Position numbers and translations under genes: made by a program
Shown here: piece by piece, positions 5,657-5,767 of the stretch
Layout: every line of letters begins with the position of its first letter
How positions within the stretch are numbered: position 1 is the first letter of the stretch
Assembly (NCBI GenBank): GCA_028686145.1
Contig: JAQUCQ010000226.1
Coordinates: forward strand, 1-5,767
Reading direction: 5' to 3'
DNA from: Desulfuromonadaceae bacterium
Lineage (GTDB): Bacteria > Desulfobacterota > Desulfuromonadia > Geobacterales > Pseudopelobacteraceae
Length of the DNA stretch: 5,767 nucleotides
The notes under the pieces: generated by a model
Seen by the model: the letters and a program-made list of their open reading frames with translations, nothing else
Told to the model about the DNA's origin: nothing
Databases searched by the model: none

Positions 5657-5767
5657 TGTCTAGACAGAAATTCGATAAATTTAAGTTTGGTCAAGCCCAG
5701 TTTGAATGTCCGTGTTCTTTGAAAGATCAACCAATTCAAGAAGACCGTTAAAGTATACCTCCGCCGG
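5657..5767 (-). mobile_element. Probable end of an IS3-family insertion sequence (runs off the window)
   Basis: The transposase tail on the minus strand stops at 5681, and 15 nt beyond it lies TGTCTAGACA (5657-5666), a palindrome beginning with TG. Ends of the TG...CA type are usual in the IS3 family, so 5657 is the proposed edge. The other end and any target duplication are outside the window, so the boundary is tentative. Confidence 0.4.
5681..5767 (-). CDS. Transposase C-terminus, IS3-family OrfB-like (partial)
   Basis: Reading the minus strand from the window edge gives 28 open codons that begin PAEVYFNGLLELVD and end DQT before TAA at 5681-5683. The PAEVYF element is characteristic of the C-terminal end of IS3-family OrfB integrase-type transposases, where it usually follows a conserved Thr. 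Only this tail is visible; the DDE catalytic core would lie beyond the window. The short length limits certainty, and a different minus-strand gene cannot be excluded. Confidence 0.5.
   Translation of the reverse strand, partial: PAEVYFNGLLELVDLSKNTDIQTGLDQT

Overview
The window looks like chromosomal DNA from a Geobacter-type organism (Desulfuromonadales/Desulfobacterota). This is an inference from the moderately high GC of the housekeeping genes, the look of the proteins, and a conserved hypothetical protein that I associate from memory with Geobacter and other proteobacteria. No database search was possible.

Positions 1-1880 hold the end of a molybdenum-cofactor operon on the plus strand. 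It contains mobB (5' end outside the window), moaA (overlapping mobB by 14 nt) and a small MOSC-domain gene 6 nt further on. MoaA begins pterin synthesis from GTP, MobB acts at the late nucleotide-attachment step, and the MOSC protein probably handles sulfur or cofactor. After a 91-nt gap with a plausible sigma70 promoter comes ftsK (1972-4308), a complete membrane-anchored DNA translocase of 778 aa with an unusual acidic insert in its motor domain.

Downstream of ftsK the character changes. Positions 4309-4600 hold no convincing gene. They do hold a good promoter (TTGACA), a structured leader with a terminator-like GNRA hairpin, and two duplicated segments that permit alternative pairings. 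The leader runs into a 117-aa conserved hypothetical protein with a probable TTG start (4601-4954).

Positions 4955-5160 are AT-rich and carry six degenerate copies of an 18-nt palindrome (consensus GTTCCTTATATAAGGAAC), arranged as long hairpins. They are followed by an AT-rich gene for a small membrane protein with a possible bacterial PH-like domain (5161-5610). The last ~110 nt appear to be the end of an insertion sequence: the C-terminal tail of an IS3-type transposase on the minus strand, running off the window edge.

Overall, a conserved core block (Moco genes, ftsK) abuts an accessory segment. The leader RNA with its hypothetical gene and the palindromic repeat cluster are the least explained parts.
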